Positions 22,395 through 31,643 of a stretch of 45,103 nucleotides of DNA are shown in pieces (within the stretch, counting starts at the first letter, position 1; the number at the start of each line of letters is the position of its first letter). The stretch is from Nanobdellota archaeon (lineage in GTDB: Archaea > Nanobdellota > Nanobdellia > Pacearchaeales > GW2011-AR1): NCBI GenBank assembly GCA_030647965.1, contig JAUSIT010000034.1, positions 1-45,103 on the forward strand. Direction: 5' to 3'. A program made the translations under genes and the position numbers. Under the pieces are notes generated by a model. That model worked only from the letters and a program-made list of their open reading frames with translations. It searched no databases and was not told where the DNA came from.

Positions 22395-23533
22395 TTTTTA
22401 AATAATTCTTTCTCGCTAATAGCTTCTTCTTTCCCACTTTTCATATCCCTTATTTTTAATTTTTTCTTTTTAATTTCATCTTCTCCCAAAAATATTACTT
22501 TACCAATCCCATAACTATTTGCATAATCTAATGCTTTGCTTACCTTACCAAAAAATAAATTTACAGCTTTTTCTTTTTCTCTTAATTTTTCAGCCAGCTT
22601 AACAGCTTCTTTATCCTGGCCAATGCTAATAATTAAATATTTATCTTCTTTAGATTTTATTTCTGAAACATTTGAAATTCTATCTAAACCAAAAGAAATT
22701 CCTGTTGATTGTACTGCATTAACTAAATAACTACCTCCTGCAATAATTGTTTCTTTAATTTCAGCTGTTTTAATCTCAAAAACACTTCCATTATAATAGC
22801 TTAAACCTCTAACAAGGTAAGGTTGAAAAATAATCTTTGTACTAAACATCTCACAATATTCTTTTAATTCTTCAATTTCCTTATAAGAATTATATTTCTT
22901 AAAAAAAGATTCTGGTTTTTTTAGTATTTCTAATATTTTTTCAGCATCTAATTTTTTTAAATTTTCTTTTAATTCTTTTTCACTTAATTTATCAAATTTA
23001 TCAATCTCTCTTAAAACTTGTTCTTTTTGTTTTATTTTTTGCTCTTCTAATATTTCATTTAGTAATTTTCTATTATTAATATAAATAATTCCCTTAATTC
23101 CAAGCTCTTTCATTATTTTATCTGCCATGGTCAAAATCTCTGCTTCATCTTTTATTGTTGAACCAATAATATCTGCATCACACTGAGTAAACTGCCTAAA
23201 CCTATTTGAGGTAGCTGGCTCATCCCTAAAAACAGCGCCTATCTGATATCTTTTATAAGGTAATTTTTTATTTGAAGCAAGTCTTTTTAATTGAAAGGTA
23301 AATTCATATCTTAATGCTAATTTTCTTTTTCCTTTATCTTCTAATTTATAAATATCTGAAACAGTTTCATCATTAGTATTATTTCCTCTTACAAATTCTT
23401 CGTATTCAACAATAGGAGTTTCAGCTGGCTCAAAACCATATGATTTAAAATTCTTAGAAATAATATTTACAGTTGTCTCTCTTTTCAAAGCTTCTTCACC
23501 TGAAAAATCTCTAAATCCTTTTACTGTTTCCAT
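22391..23533 (-). CDS. hisS: Histidyl-tRNA synthetase
   Basis: This class II synthetase of 380 residues is short compared with the usual 410-430. Motif 2 is present (YQIGAVFRDEPATSNRFRQF, then TQCDADIIG), and the His-binding loop reads LVRGLSYYNGSVFEI (usual RGLDYYTG). Motif 3 region: STGISFGLDRI. The C-terminal anticodon-binding domain is recognisable (YLIISIGQDKEAVKLAEKLR) and ends KEEAISEKELFKN. The central insertion domain is reduced. The gene lies next to a LOG-like gene and close to the tRNA-His gene. Confidence 0.93.
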   Translation of the reverse strand: METVKGFRDFSGEEALKRETTVNIISKNFKSYGFEPAETPIVEYEEFVRGNNTNDETVSDIYKLEDKGKRKLALRYEFTFQLKRLASNKKLPYKRYQIGAVFRDEPATSNRFRQFTQCDADIIGSTIKDEAEILTMADKIMKELGIKGIIYINNRKLLNEILEEQKIKQKEQVLREIDKFDKLSEKELKENLKKLDAEKILEILKKPESFFKKYNSYKEIEELKEYCEMFSTKIIFQPYLVRGLSYYNGSVFEIKTAEIKETIIAGGSYLVNAVQSTGISFGLDRISNVSEIKSKEDKYLIISIGQDKEAVKLAEKLREKEKAVNLFFGKVSKALDYANSYGIGKVIFLGEDEIKKKKLKIRDMKSGKEEAISEKELFKN

Positions 23534-23534
23534 T

Positions 23535-24110
23535 TTATTTACTTAAATCATTTAATTGTTGATTATTTAATAATGTTTCTTTGCATAATTTAATTGCTTG
23601 ATTAACTGCTTCTTCTGGAGTTTTTGCAGAAATAACTTTTCTTCTTTTTCTGTTATCAAAATATTGATTTGCTAATTTATCACTCCACCCACCACTTCCT
23701 TCTATTGCAACCATAGGGATATTTGACTGATAAGCGATTGCTAATTCTGTTAGTGTTCCAGATCCTCCACTTATTGAAATTATTGCATCACAACTATTTA
23801 CTAAAACAAATTCTCTGCCACCCCCTCTTTCTAATCCTGTAACAATTAATATATCTGTATTTTCTTTATCATAAATATTATTCCCCTTCCCATAAGTCAC
23901 GCCAACAGTTAATCCATTAAATTTCTTAGCTCCTCTTGCAGCAGCAGTAGATAAACTATCATAATCTTTTTCTGCACCATAAACAGTAATATTGCCAGAT
24001 TTTGCAATTAACTCTCCAATTTGCTCTGCAATATTTTCTATTTCTTTGCTATAATTTAAATCTGCAGCACTTCCCATAACGCCAATTTGAAATTTTTTAG
24101 TCATTTTCAT
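23535..24110 (-). CDS. LOG/SLOG-fold nucleotide-binding protein (TIGR00725-like)
   Basis: This 191-residue Rossmann-like protein starts KFQIGVMGSAADLNYSKEIE and carries the SLOG motif ISGGSGTLTELAIAY (GGxGTxxE) and GLERGGGREFVLVNSCDAII. The family includes Lonely-Guy phosphoribohydrolases and related nucleotide-binding proteins often misannotated as lysine decarboxylase; the substrate is unknown. The start overlaps the upstream Cys-containing protein gene by 14 bp. A second ATG two codons later (24104) is equally possible. Confidence 0.8.
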   Translation of the reverse strand: MKMTKKFQIGVMGSAADLNYSKEIENIAEQIGELIAKSGNITVYGAEKDYDSLSTAAARGAKKFNGLTVGVTYGKGNNIYDKENTDILIVTGLERGGGREFVLVNSCDAIISISGGSGTLTELAIAYQSNIPMVAIEGSGGWSDKLANQYFDNRKRRKVISAKTPEEAVNQAIKLCKETLLNNQQLNDLSK

Positions 24111-24483
24111 TAAAAGAAAGTATTACCTTTTTTTCAAAATTTAGTTTAGATAATAAACATCCTTTTTCCTTGCATTTATCTTTTAATTCTGTTTTATATA
24201 AATTAATGCTTAAATCAAGATATTCTCTTGCACTTCCGCCCCTAATCTGAGCTTCATATTCGGCCAGTTCTAATTTTAATTTATAAAATCTATAAGAACA
24301 AAATCTGCATGATTTTCTCTGTTCTTCTAACATTTCTTCAGGAATAAAATTATAAATACCCTCAACAAAAGGTTTATCAAATTTCATATTAAACTCCAAT
24401 AGAAATTTAATTGATAATTCATAAAAATTTGAGGGCTGATGAAAACAATCACAGCTTTGTTCAGCTACATTGTTATTCTCCAC
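24097..24483 (-). CDS. Small protein with paired cysteines, start uncertain
   Basis: The coding-like part starts at a GTG at 24483 (128 residues) or at the ATG at 24387 (96 residues). The frame continues open upstream through the tRNA-His gene and its repeats, but that part is not coding. Visible features: CDCFHQPSNFYELSIKFLLE, then SCRFCSYRFYKLKLELAEYE and KCKEKGCLLSKL, a CxxC plus CxxxxC arrangement that could hold zinc or an Fe-S cluster. The stretch before 24387 looks protein-like, which favours the GTG start. It overlaps the LOG-like gene and shares its operon. Function is unknown. Confidence 0.55.
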   Translation of the reverse strand: MENNNVAEQSCDCFHQPSNFYELSIKFLLEFNMKFDKPFVEGIYNFIPEEMLEEQRKSCRFCSYRFYKLKLELAEYEAQIRGGSAREYLDLSINLYKTELKDKCKEKGCLLSKLNFEKKVILSFNEND

Positions 24484-24519
24484 TAAATTCAATATAGGAA
24501 AATTCTCTCCTTTGTTAAA

Positions 24520-24684
24520 GGCGGTAGGAGGCTCAGAAAATTTAGAATTTTCTGGGACTTCAAAATTCACATTTTGGAATACTTCCCAAACATTATAAAG
24601 GGCGGTAGGAGGCTCAGAAAATTTAGAATTTTCTGGGACTTCAAAATTCACATTTTGAAGTGAATTCTTCCCTCCTTTGTTAAA
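24520..24684 (-). repeat. Two hairpin units downstream of tRNA-His, each ending in a copy of the tRNA 3' end
   Basis: CCTCCTACCGCC, the 3' end of tRNA-His, recurs at 24601-24612 and 24520-24531 (minus strand), 84 and 81 bp apart. Each unit contains ACTTCAAAAT/TTTTGAAGT-type and CAGAAAAT-TCTAA-ATTTTCTG hairpins, and the second halves of the two units are identical. The two copies of the unit are so alike that one is probably a recent tandem duplication. Confidence 0.8.
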
Positions 24685-24756
24685 GGCGGTAGGAGGGAAT
24701 CGGACCCTCGTCAAGCGAGCCACAGTCGCCCATTCTACCATTGAACTACAACCGCC
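24685..24756 (-). tRNA. trnH: tRNA-His (GTG)
   Basis: Anticodon stem GGCGA/TCGCT closes loop CT-GTG-GC. An encoded G(-1) opposite C73, as in archaeal tRNA-His, fits the ends (GGCGGTTG ... CTACCGCC); the acceptor has one T-T mismatch at 6-67. The T arm is GAGGG-TCCGATT-CCCTC. There is no intron. A hairpin (AAGGAACC/GGTTCCTT, 24760-24778) lies just upstream and is shared with the tRNA-Leu intron. Confidence 0.88.
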
Positions 24757-24831
24757 ATTGTAAGGAACCAAGGTTCCTTGACATTCAACTTCCTTTGAAA
24801 TTGGGTCAAGCCTGATTCCATTGTTATTCAA

Positions 24832-25009
24832 TTTTTTAATTGAAAATGGTATAAAAACATTATCCTTGCATACATTGAAATTATTAGAATTATAAGCGTT
24901 GCTAAAAAAGTCTTTCTTAATACAGACTATGGGGATACCCCCATTGTTTAGTTTCAGCTATCATAAAATTTAACAAGAATTAAACTATTTAAAATTATCT
25001 ATTTACAAA
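24832..25009. other. Gene-free stretch with one short palindrome
   Basis: No ORF with coding character. There is a TATA-like GGTATAAAAAC near 24848 and a short perfect hairpin ATGGGGATACCCCCAT (24930-24945). Nothing else is supported. Confidence 0.3.
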
Positions 25010-26797
25010 TTAATAATCATAATAATTCTTTACTCTTATTATTACAACAATAACTGCTATAATAACAATTACAGAAATAAGGGAAATAAGTATTATCCAC
25101 CATAATTTTTCATTCTCTAAAGCTCCAGAAGAACCATTAAGAGTTAAAATACATCCCTCATTAGTCTGACATTCATAACCACTTTCACATCCACATGAAG
25201 AACATTTATTTATTAAAGTTAAATCAGAATCACAGTATTTGGGTTTAGTGCTTGAACATAAATAAATAGAAGTTCCATCACTGCATTTATTTGAAGAAGT
25301 AGGCCCTCCAGAAATATAAGGAGTTACTTCTAAATCTACAAAACTAGAATAAGTTTCTTTTCCATTAATATCTTTTGCATATGCTTTCCATTGATATTTT
25401 CCTGCTGTTAAAAATAAATAAGTTGAAACACTATCAGTTGTGCCTGTTGTCTGAGAAAATTCACTTTGTTCAATACTCTCTCCTTTAGAATCATAAACAA
25501 TAACTCCTATTTTAGATAATCCATCACTATCACTAGTAGAAAAACTAAATTTAATCTCAGAATCTTTATTTAATGCAACTTTTGCACCATCAGAAGGACT
25601 TTTTTTAGTTATACTGGGAGAATCTGTTGAACTATCTGTTGCTAACCTTATATAAAAATTTCTTGGGCCAGAAACACTTTCCTTGCTCGAATTATCTTTA
25701 GCATAAACTTTCCAATAATAATCTCCTTTTGAAAAATTAAATGTAAAATTAAAATAAGCTTTAGTGCCAGAAGCAGGAGAACTTTTATTTATAATCAATG
25801 TACCTGCAGAATTATAAACAAGCAAATTAGTAATATTTAATTTATAATCATCTGCTACAGAATAATTAAAACCAATATTCGTTTGAACATTATCATTGTT
25901 TATTTTAACTAAATAATCAGCTGCAGGAGAAATAAGCTCTGATGAAGGTGCAGAAAGTGCAGAAAGTGATTGGGTAGACAATACTTCTAAATCTCTTGAA
26001 ATAAGAACAGAAGATTGACCTGCACTATCAATTGCATAAACAATCCAAGTATAATTTCCTACAAATAATTTTCTAAAAAAATTATCATTAATTTCTTTTA
26101 GTGAACCTACGCTGCCATAACTATATTCGCTAACCAATTTATTATCTGATTTATTATAAATACTAAAATTAATTTTTTTAATTCCAAAGTCATCAGTTGC
26201 AGAATGATTAAAATAAATTACAATTGATTGAGTAGGATTTGCAGAATATATTTTAGCATTATCTATAGGATATAAATTAGTTATTTGGGGAACACTATCG
26301 CTTTTAACAGAAATCATACGAGTAATAGAACGGCTAGTTTTATCATTAATATTTGTTGCATAAACTATAATATAATAATTATTAGGAGATAAAATTCTTA
26401 TACTAGAAACATTTGATTGTATTTGTCCCGCAGGATAATTTTGCACATAAAAATCAACAAAATTTCCAGCATCATTATGTAAAGAAATATTCATTACTTT
26501 TAATGGAACTGTATCACTTAAAGAACAATTAATTCTTACATCTGCTTTTCCATCACTATCATTTGCATATACATAAAAAATAGAATTTGCTACAGGAAAA
26601 ATTTTATCTTCAGGGATTAAAGGAGAATCAGAAACAACCATCCCAGTTATAACATTCCCAGTAATTGTATTTAATCTTTCAAGATTATTAAGTCCACTTT
26701 CAAAATTACCATTTAAAGAATAAATTGAAATAAAAGCCAAAAATATAATTAAAACTAAGAAAACAACTATTGAATTTCCAAGAACTTTATTTTTCAT
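25010..26797 (-). CDS. Large surface protein with Ig-like repeats, Cys module and C-terminal membrane anchor
   Basis: This protein has 595 residues. The N-terminal hydrophobic segment (VLGNSIVVFLVLIIFLAFIS) acts as signal or anchor. At least four beta-sandwich repeats follow, each ending in a strand such as NYTWIVYAIDS, DYYWKVYAKDNS or KYQWKAYAKDINGKE, a pattern of fibronectin- or cadherin-like domains. Near residues 505-555 is a cysteine module (CSDGTSIYLCSSTKPKYC ... CSSCGCESGYECQTNEGC) common on Pacearchaeota and Woesearchaeota surface proteins. A C-terminal helix (WWIILISLISVIVIIAVIVV) anchors it. A role in host contact is plausible but inferred. Confidence 0.85.
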   Translation of the reverse strand: MKNKVLGNSIVVFLVLIIFLAFISIYSLNGNFESGLNNLERLNTITGNVITGMVVSDSPLIPEDKIFPVANSIFYVYANDSDGKADVRINCSLSDTVPLKVMNISLHNDAGNFVDFYVQNYPAGQIQSNVSSIRILSPNNYYIIVYATNINDKTSRSITRMISVKSDSVPQITNLYPIDNAKIYSANPTQSIVIYFNHSATDDFGIKKINFSIYNKSDNKLVSEYSYGSVGSLKEINDNFFRKLFVGNYTWIVYAIDSAGQSSVLISRDLEVLSTQSLSALSAPSSELISPAADYLVKINNDNVQTNIGFNYSVADDYKLNITNLLVYNSAGTLIINKSSPASGTKAYFNFTFNFSKGDYYWKVYAKDNSSKESVSGPRNFYIRLATDSSTDSPSITKKSPSDGAKVALNKDSEIKFSFSTSDSDGLSKIGVIVYDSKGESIEQSEFSQTTGTTDSVSTYLFLTAGKYQWKAYAKDINGKETYSSFVDLEVTPYISGGPTSSNKCSDGTSIYLCSSTKPKYCDSDLTLINKCSSCGCESGYECQTNEGCILTLNGSSGALENEKLWWIILISLISVIVIIAVIVVIIRVKNYYDY

Positions 26798-26859
26798 CTC
26801 TTTTCACCTAATATAGATTTATTATAGAAAATCCCCTTAATAAATTTAATTATTATCGA

Positions 26860-26995
26860 TTAGATTATGCTATCGCAAAAAAGTTTTGCTCTTACAATGG
26901 TTAATTAATAAATATAAGAGTAAAACTTTTTGATTAATGGAATCTCTTAGCAGAGATTAACGATTAATTAATACATTACCATACGGATTAGATAG
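26860..26995 (+). repeat. Family 1 repeat, rearranged copy with nested hairpin
   Basis: The nested hairpin (26876-26931, GTTTTGCTCTT facing AAGAGTAAAAC) follows CTATCG and is followed by GATTAATGGAATCTCTTAGC and AGAGATTAACGATTAATTAAT. Arm 2 and the linker therefore come after the nested hairpin here, not before it as in the complete copies. Confidence 0.6.
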
Positions 26996-27029
26996 AAATC
27001 AGAATTTATTGTCTTGCTCAACCCATCCT

Positions 27030-27131
27030 AACTTAAAGACTAGTGAAATTATTTATTAATTACTCTAAGCTATCGCTAGATAGCTATCTTATTTTTGCTT
27101 GTTCAAGCAAACTATTTCAACGCAGTTGCAT
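27030..27131 (-). repeat. Family 1 repeat, left half only, minus orientation
   Basis: On the minus strand: ATGCAACTGCGTTGAAATAG, TTTGCTTG-AA-CAAGCAAA (arm 1), AGCTATC-TAGC-GATAGCT (arm 2), then AATTAATAAAT. The right half is missing or diverged. It lies between the surface protein and the end of the SMC gene. Confidence 0.6.
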
Positions 27132-27166
27132 ATATTAAAACTCTTACAAAACATCACAAACCCCTA

Positions 27167-30034
27167 TCAAATCTTCAAACTCACAACTTTAGAAATATTA
27201 TCCTGCATACTTACACCATATAGTGTTGAAGCTTCTGTAATTAAAGAATCATTATGTGTAATAATTATATACTGCTGGCCAGAAACCATGTATTTCTTTA
27301 TTAAAGCAGCCAATATTTCAGAATTATTTTTATCTAATGCAGAATCAATTTCATCTAAAATATAAAAGCAATAAGGATTATACTCTTGTATTGCAAAAAT
27401 TAAAGAAATAGCAACTAATGTTTTTTCTCCCCCAGACAGACTAGTTATATCAAAATACTTTCCTTTCCCAACCTTGACAATTATATTTAAACCACCTTCA
27501 AATGGATTTTGTTTATTTTCCAAATCTAAAAATACCTCTCCTTTTCTGCTTAATTGTGAAAAGTTTCTTGTAAAAAATGCATTTATTGCTTCTAAAGTTT
27601 GCATAAACGCTTTTCTTTTTTTCTTGTCAATTTCAAGTATAATTCTATAAATCTCTTCTTTTTCTTTTTCAATTGTCTGAACTTTTTCTTGTATTTGCTC
27701 ACACTGCTGTTTTACTGTTTCATAAACTTCCAATGCCTTAAGATTAACACTCCCTATTTGGGCAAATTTTATCTGCCATTCTGAAAGTCTTTCTTTTAAT
27801 TGTTCAAAAGGCATATGCATTAATTCAAAACTTTCAAATTCCTTAAACTCATATTTAAATGAATCGAGTTTTGCTTCAACCTGTGCTTTCTGTATTTTTA
27901 ACAAATTATTTTTATCTTCATAATTTCTTATAGTATGTTGCAAACCAATAACTGCTGTTTCAATTGCTTTTTGCTTGTCCTGAAATGAATTTTTATCATT
28001 AAAATATTTCTGAAATTTTTCATATAATTCCTGTTCACTCTCTTCTTTTTTAAAAAGAACTTTTTTGCTTTCTGAAAGTTTTTCAACAATAATATTTAGC
28101 TCACCTTGAGATTCTTCAATATCTCTAACCAAGGATTTTATTTCAACTCCAAATCTATTTAATTCTCTTTGTTTTATTGCAACTTCAGTATCAACATCAA
28201 CATCTGAAAGAGAAATTTCCTGAATCTTAAGCCTTGTTTCATCATAATCTGCTTCAACATTTTTTAATTTATCAAATTCTTTTATTAAAGTAGATATTTT
28301 TAGAGTTATTTCACTAAGTTCAATTTTTATTTGTTCTTGGGTTGCAGATAATTTTTTAATTTGATTCTTTTTTTCTTCTGCATTTTTTAATTTCATAATG
28401 TCCATATCAAGGCTGTTTAATTTTGTTTCAAATTGAGATAAAGAATTTTTCAAAGAAGATATTTTTTCCTGTAATTCTAATCTTCTTTGGTCATTTTGCT
28501 TTTGTTTTTGGCTAAAACTCTCTATTTTTTTATTGGAATTAGATATAACTTCTTCAAGATGCTGTTGAGTAATCTTGCTTTTGCATAAAGGACAAATATC
28601 TAACTTAACAATATCTTGTTTTAATTTATCTTCTCTAGAGATATCCCTTAATAAAATCGCATTTTCTTTTTCCAATTCTAAATTTTCCTTTTCAGAGGAA
28701 TTAATCTGTTCTTTTATTTTTTCTATTGTTTGTTTAGTTTCTTGTTTTAAAGAAGTTGCTTTTTCAAAAGATTTAGCATAAACAATTTCATCGGACAAAG
28801 AAGAAATATTTGTTTCAATAATTTCAACTTCTCGTTTTAACTCAATCATAGATTTCTGTCTTTCAGATTTCCTATTTTCTAAAGTAGCTAATTCAGATTT
28901 AATAACATAAAATCTCCTCCTATTTTTTTCAAGCAAATCAAATCTTTCCTGATAATCTTTTGATTTTTCCTGTTGTTTTTTAATTTCAGGAGAAGAAACC
29001 TTTATTTCTGAAATTTCTTTTTCAAGAACCTTTATCCTTTCATCTAAATTCTGTTTTTTATTCTTATTTTCATCCAAACGCAATTCAAAATTTTCTTTTC
29101 TTGCAATAAATCCTGCAATCTGTGCTTTTAATTCTGAAATTTCTTTATGCAATGATTCTTGCTCATTATTTGTTGAAGATTGAACCAGCTTATTTATCTG
29201 GCTTATTTTTCTTTCCAATTCTGAAATTTCATCATTTTTTTCATGAATATGTTTTTTTATCTTTTCAATTTCATTATTTTGATTTCCAATAGAATTATTT
29301 ATATCTCCTATTTCTTTTTCTTTTTCTTTAATATCTTTATTTAACAAACTTGCCTTACATCTTTTTATTAAAGTTTCAAGTTTTTGATAATTTAATGCAT
29401 CTTGTCTTTCTTTTTCTAAATTTCTTAAATAACTAGATTTTTCTTTTAAAACAGCAGAAACTTCTTTTAACTTTTCATCTGTTTTTTCAATTTCATGCAG
29501 AGATTTTTCTTTTCTTGTTTCATAAATTGAAATTCCTGCAACCTCTTCTATGATTTTTCTTCTTTCTTCAGGATTTATCTTAATTAAAGAATTAATTTCT
29601 CCTTGAAGAATAATATTAAATCCATTTGGGTCTACTCCTGCCTGTGCTAAAAGTTCAAGCAATTCTTGTCTTGTTTTTGTTTCCTTATTTATCTTATAGA
29701 TAGATTGCCCATTTTTTCTTAAAATTCTTGTAATAATTACTTCATTAGATTCTACTCCAAAAACTCTATCAGAATTATCAAAAACTAATTCTACAACTGC
29801 TTCATTTGCAGCTTTATGAGCCTTATTACCAGAAAATAATAAATTAGCAGCTTTTGCAGCTCTAATAGATTTTATAGATAATCTTCCTAAAACAAAACAT
29901 AGTGCATCTGTAACATTGCTTTTACCACTTCCATTTGGTCCAACAACAACATTCATTGAATTTTCAAAAAGAATTTCAGTTTTATTTGCAAATGACTTAA
30001 AGCCATGCATCACCAACTTTTTTATATAAGGCAT
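27167..30034 (-). CDS. smc: SMC-type chromosome-structuring ATPase with a CPLC zinc-hook-like apex
   Basis: This 955-residue protein is shorter than the usual 1150-1200. The N-terminal head is typical SMC: YIKKLVMHGFKSFANKTEI, Walker A GPNGSGKSN (residues 32-40) and the Q-loop region. Long coiled coils flank residues 481-484, CPLC, placed almost exactly at the middle of the chain (955/2 = 478). At that place SMCs normally have a globular hinge of about 200 residues; I see none, only a CxxC hook as in Rad50. The C-terminal head has the signature LSGGEKTLVAISLIFAIQ and Walker B FYILDEIDSALD. It is likely to work with ScpA, encoded 5 kb away. Confidence 0.88.
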   Translation of the reverse strand: MPYIKKLVMHGFKSFANKTEILFENSMNVVVGPNGSGKSNVTDALCFVLGRLSIKSIRAAKAANLLFSGNKAHKAANEAVVELVFDNSDRVFGVESNEVIITRILRKNGQSIYKINKETKTRQELLELLAQAGVDPNGFNIILQGEINSLIKINPEERRKIIEEVAGISIYETRKEKSLHEIEKTDEKLKEVSAVLKEKSSYLRNLEKERQDALNYQKLETLIKRCKASLLNKDIKEKEKEIGDINNSIGNQNNEIEKIKKHIHEKNDEISELERKISQINKLVQSSTNNEQESLHKEISELKAQIAGFIARKENFELRLDENKNKKQNLDERIKVLEKEISEIKVSSPEIKKQQEKSKDYQERFDLLEKNRRRFYVIKSELATLENRKSERQKSMIELKREVEIIETNISSLSDEIVYAKSFEKATSLKQETKQTIEKIKEQINSSEKENLELEKENAILLRDISREDKLKQDIVKLDICPLCKSKITQQHLEEVISNSNKKIESFSQKQKQNDQRRLELQEKISSLKNSLSQFETKLNSLDMDIMKLKNAEEKKNQIKKLSATQEQIKIELSEITLKISTLIKEFDKLKNVEADYDETRLKIQEISLSDVDVDTEVAIKQRELNRFGVEIKSLVRDIEESQGELNIIVEKLSESKKVLFKKEESEQELYEKFQKYFNDKNSFQDKQKAIETAVIGLQHTIRNYEDKNNLLKIQKAQVEAKLDSFKYEFKEFESFELMHMPFEQLKERLSEWQIKFAQIGSVNLKALEVYETVKQQCEQIQEKVQTIEKEKEEIYRIILEIDKKKRKAFMQTLEAINAFFTRNFSQLSRKGEVFLDLENKQNPFEGGLNIIVKVGKGKYFDITSLSGGEKTLVAISLIFAIQEYNPYCFYILDEIDSALDKNNSEILAALIKKYMVSGQQYIIITHNDSLITEASTLYGVSMQDNISKVVSLKI

Positions 30035-30135
30035 AATTGAGATAAGAAACTAGGATTTTTAAAGGTTAAGGGGTTATTTCAAAGATTGTTTTGAATTACA
30101 ATTAATTTAATAAACAGAATTTAAAGAATAATTTA

Positions 30136-30423
30136 ATGAAAAATCTTAATCACCTTGTTAAAAAATTATTAGGGGGAAAAACTATAACCTTATTTTATAA
30201 CCGATACAATGATGGAAGTGAAGAAAATCCAGATATTACAATAGACCATTTATTCGCGGAAATTGAAACTTCTGAGACCTATAAAGATATTGTTATTAAA
30301 CTTTCAAAAGAAAATGATGAGACTATTTGGGATACTTATGAGGTATATCGTATCCCATACCTAACTAATTTTAAGATATTAAAAAGTATTTTAAAAGAAG
30401 CAACAAAACAAAGCCATAATTAA
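30136..30423 (+). CDS. Small acidic protein, unrecognised
   Basis: This 95-residue protein has no membrane segment or Cys. The first third has alternating beta-like segments (KTITLFYNRYNDGSEENPDI), and the C-terminal part is helical (TNFKILKSILKEATKQSHN). Codon use matches its neighbours. It sits between divergent smc and the DUF1284 gene. I cannot name it. Confidence 0.45.
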   Translation: MKNLNHLVKKLLGGKTITLFYNRYNDGSEENPDITIDHLFAEIETSETYKDIVIKLSKENDETIWDTYEVYRIPYLTNFKILKSILKEATKQSHN

Positions 30424-30462
30424 TGCTTCCAAAATTTACTTAGGTAGAAGTTTTTAAGATTA

Positions 30463-30879
30463 TTAATCAAAATTTCTAATAAGATATTCTCTATTATATA
30501 AGTATTTTTCATGGGGGGTTAAAAATGTCTTGCTTTTATTATGAAATAATTCAATTCTTTTAAGTAATTCTTCCATAGTATAAGTTTTATTAATCTCTAA
30601 ACCATAGCCTCTTTCACATACACTATCTTCCAAATCATCGCCACATCCCTCATCTCGACGTTCACAAAAAGGATTTTTATGATTACAGATTGAATCAAAA
30701 CCTTTGACAATTTTTACTTCTTGTTCAGGATTTTCTAATAATTTTTCAATTAATTCTTTTAAAAATCCTACAAATTCTTTACCATAATTATCATATCTTA
30801 CACCAAAATCTTTAAAATTGGTAAGAAAATTATACCCTATGCAATCAACATGATGCGCCCTAAGCTCAATACTATCCAT
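30463..30879 (-). CDS. DUF1284-like cysteine-containing protein
   Basis: This 138-residue protein begins IELRAHHVDCIGYNFLTNF (LRxHHxxC), then EVKIVKGFDSICNHKNPFCE and CGDDLEDSVCERGYGLE, and ends with a helical segment MEELLKRIELFHNKSK. DUF1284 proteins share LRxHHxxC plus a DxxC motif and are thought to bind a metal or Fe-S cluster. Here seven Cys/His residues are in the expected regions. The role is unknown. Confidence 0.7.
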   Translation of the reverse strand: MDSIELRAHHVDCIGYNFLTNFKDFGVRYDNYGKEFVGFLKELIEKLLENPEQEVKIVKGFDSICNHKNPFCERRDEGCGDDLEDSVCERGYGLEINKTYTMEELLKRIELFHNKSKTFLTPHEKYLYNREYLIRNFD

Positions 30880-30918
30880 TAAAATTAAGATAATTAATCA
30901 TTTATAAAAATATCTTAT

Positions 30919-31590
30919 TCAAAATTCTAATTTCTTCTGCTCTTGTTTTGCCTTAACCTTATCATAAGTATCCCAAGATTTTCTTATAATTCCTTTATCC
31001 CCGAATTTATCAATATTTTCTTCTAAAAACTTACAAGTAACAGGGTCTGAACAATAGCCAGAGCCAAATTCTATATTAAACTCCTTTTTTATTTTTTCAA
31101 TTTCACTATCTCGAGTAGTTTTTGCAATTATAGAAGCAGCAGAACAGCATATATGATTAACATCTGCTTTATGTTCAATAATAAACTCAACAATTTCTTT
31201 TCTCTCAACATGCAAGGCAAGATAATTTTTCCATGATTCAGTATTAGGAGAAGGGCAATCAACAATTACCTTAACTTTTTCACTCTGATCTTTAATTAAA
31301 ACATTTATAATTCTCGCAGCTTTTACTGCTTCTATCCTATTCAAATTAGTTCCTGCCTTGCCCCTTGAATCAATTTCATCAGGAAAGGCTAATTCAACAC
31401 AAGTTTTAAAATTTTTAAGAATTTTTTTTGCAATTTCTTCTCTTTTTAATGGAGTTAGTTTTTTTGAATCTTTTACCCCCCATCCAGCAAGTTTGGGTTC
31501 ATCTTTTTTTTCAATTAAAACTCCTGCTAAAACCATTGGGCCAATTACAGGCCCTCTTCCAGCATCATCAATCCCAATTAAAATATCCAT
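30919..31590 (-). CDS. rnhB: Ribonuclease HII
   Basis: This 223-residue enzyme removes RNA from RNA/DNA hybrids. The motif opening is LIGIDDAGRGPVIGPMVLAG, where the usual DEAGRG reads DDAGRG (residues 8-9), so the second catalytic acid is Asp instead of Glu. The other parts are normal: VKVIVDCPSPNTESW (third Asp) and IEHKADVNHICCSAASIIAK (fourth Asp). The rest resembles archaeal RNase HII to the C terminus. The gene is divergent from the initiator tRNA gene. Confidence 0.92.
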   Translation of the reverse strand: MDILIGIDDAGRGPVIGPMVLAGVLIEKKDEPKLAGWGVKDSKKLTPLKREEIAKKILKNFKTCVELAFPDEIDSRGKAGTNLNRIEAVKAARIINVLIKDQSEKVKVIVDCPSPNTESWKNYLALHVERKEIVEFIIEHKADVNHICCSAASIIAKTTRDSEIEKIKKEFNIEFGSGYCSDPVTCKFLEENIDKFGDKGIIRKSWDTYDKVKAKQEQKKLEF

Positions 31591-31610
31591 TTAGCTAATA
31601 AATGAGAAAG

Positions 31611-31619
31611 CTTTATAAG
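31611..31619 (+). promoter_or_regulatory. TATA box of the initiator tRNA operon
   Basis: CTTTATAAG centred near 31615, about 29 bp before the tRNA 5' end at 31644. The phosphatidyltransferase gene begins 11 bp after the tRNA, so it may be read from the same promoter. Confidence 0.6.
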
Positions 31620-31643
31620 CATTTTTGAGTAGTTAAATAATAT

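Noticed and set aside
24484-24831. N-terminal extension of the 24097 frame through tRNA-His
   Set aside because: It runs across the tRNA gene and the two repeat units (peptide repeated as VNFEVPENSKFSEPPTA). The repetition is explained by the DNA units, and the tRNA is well supported.
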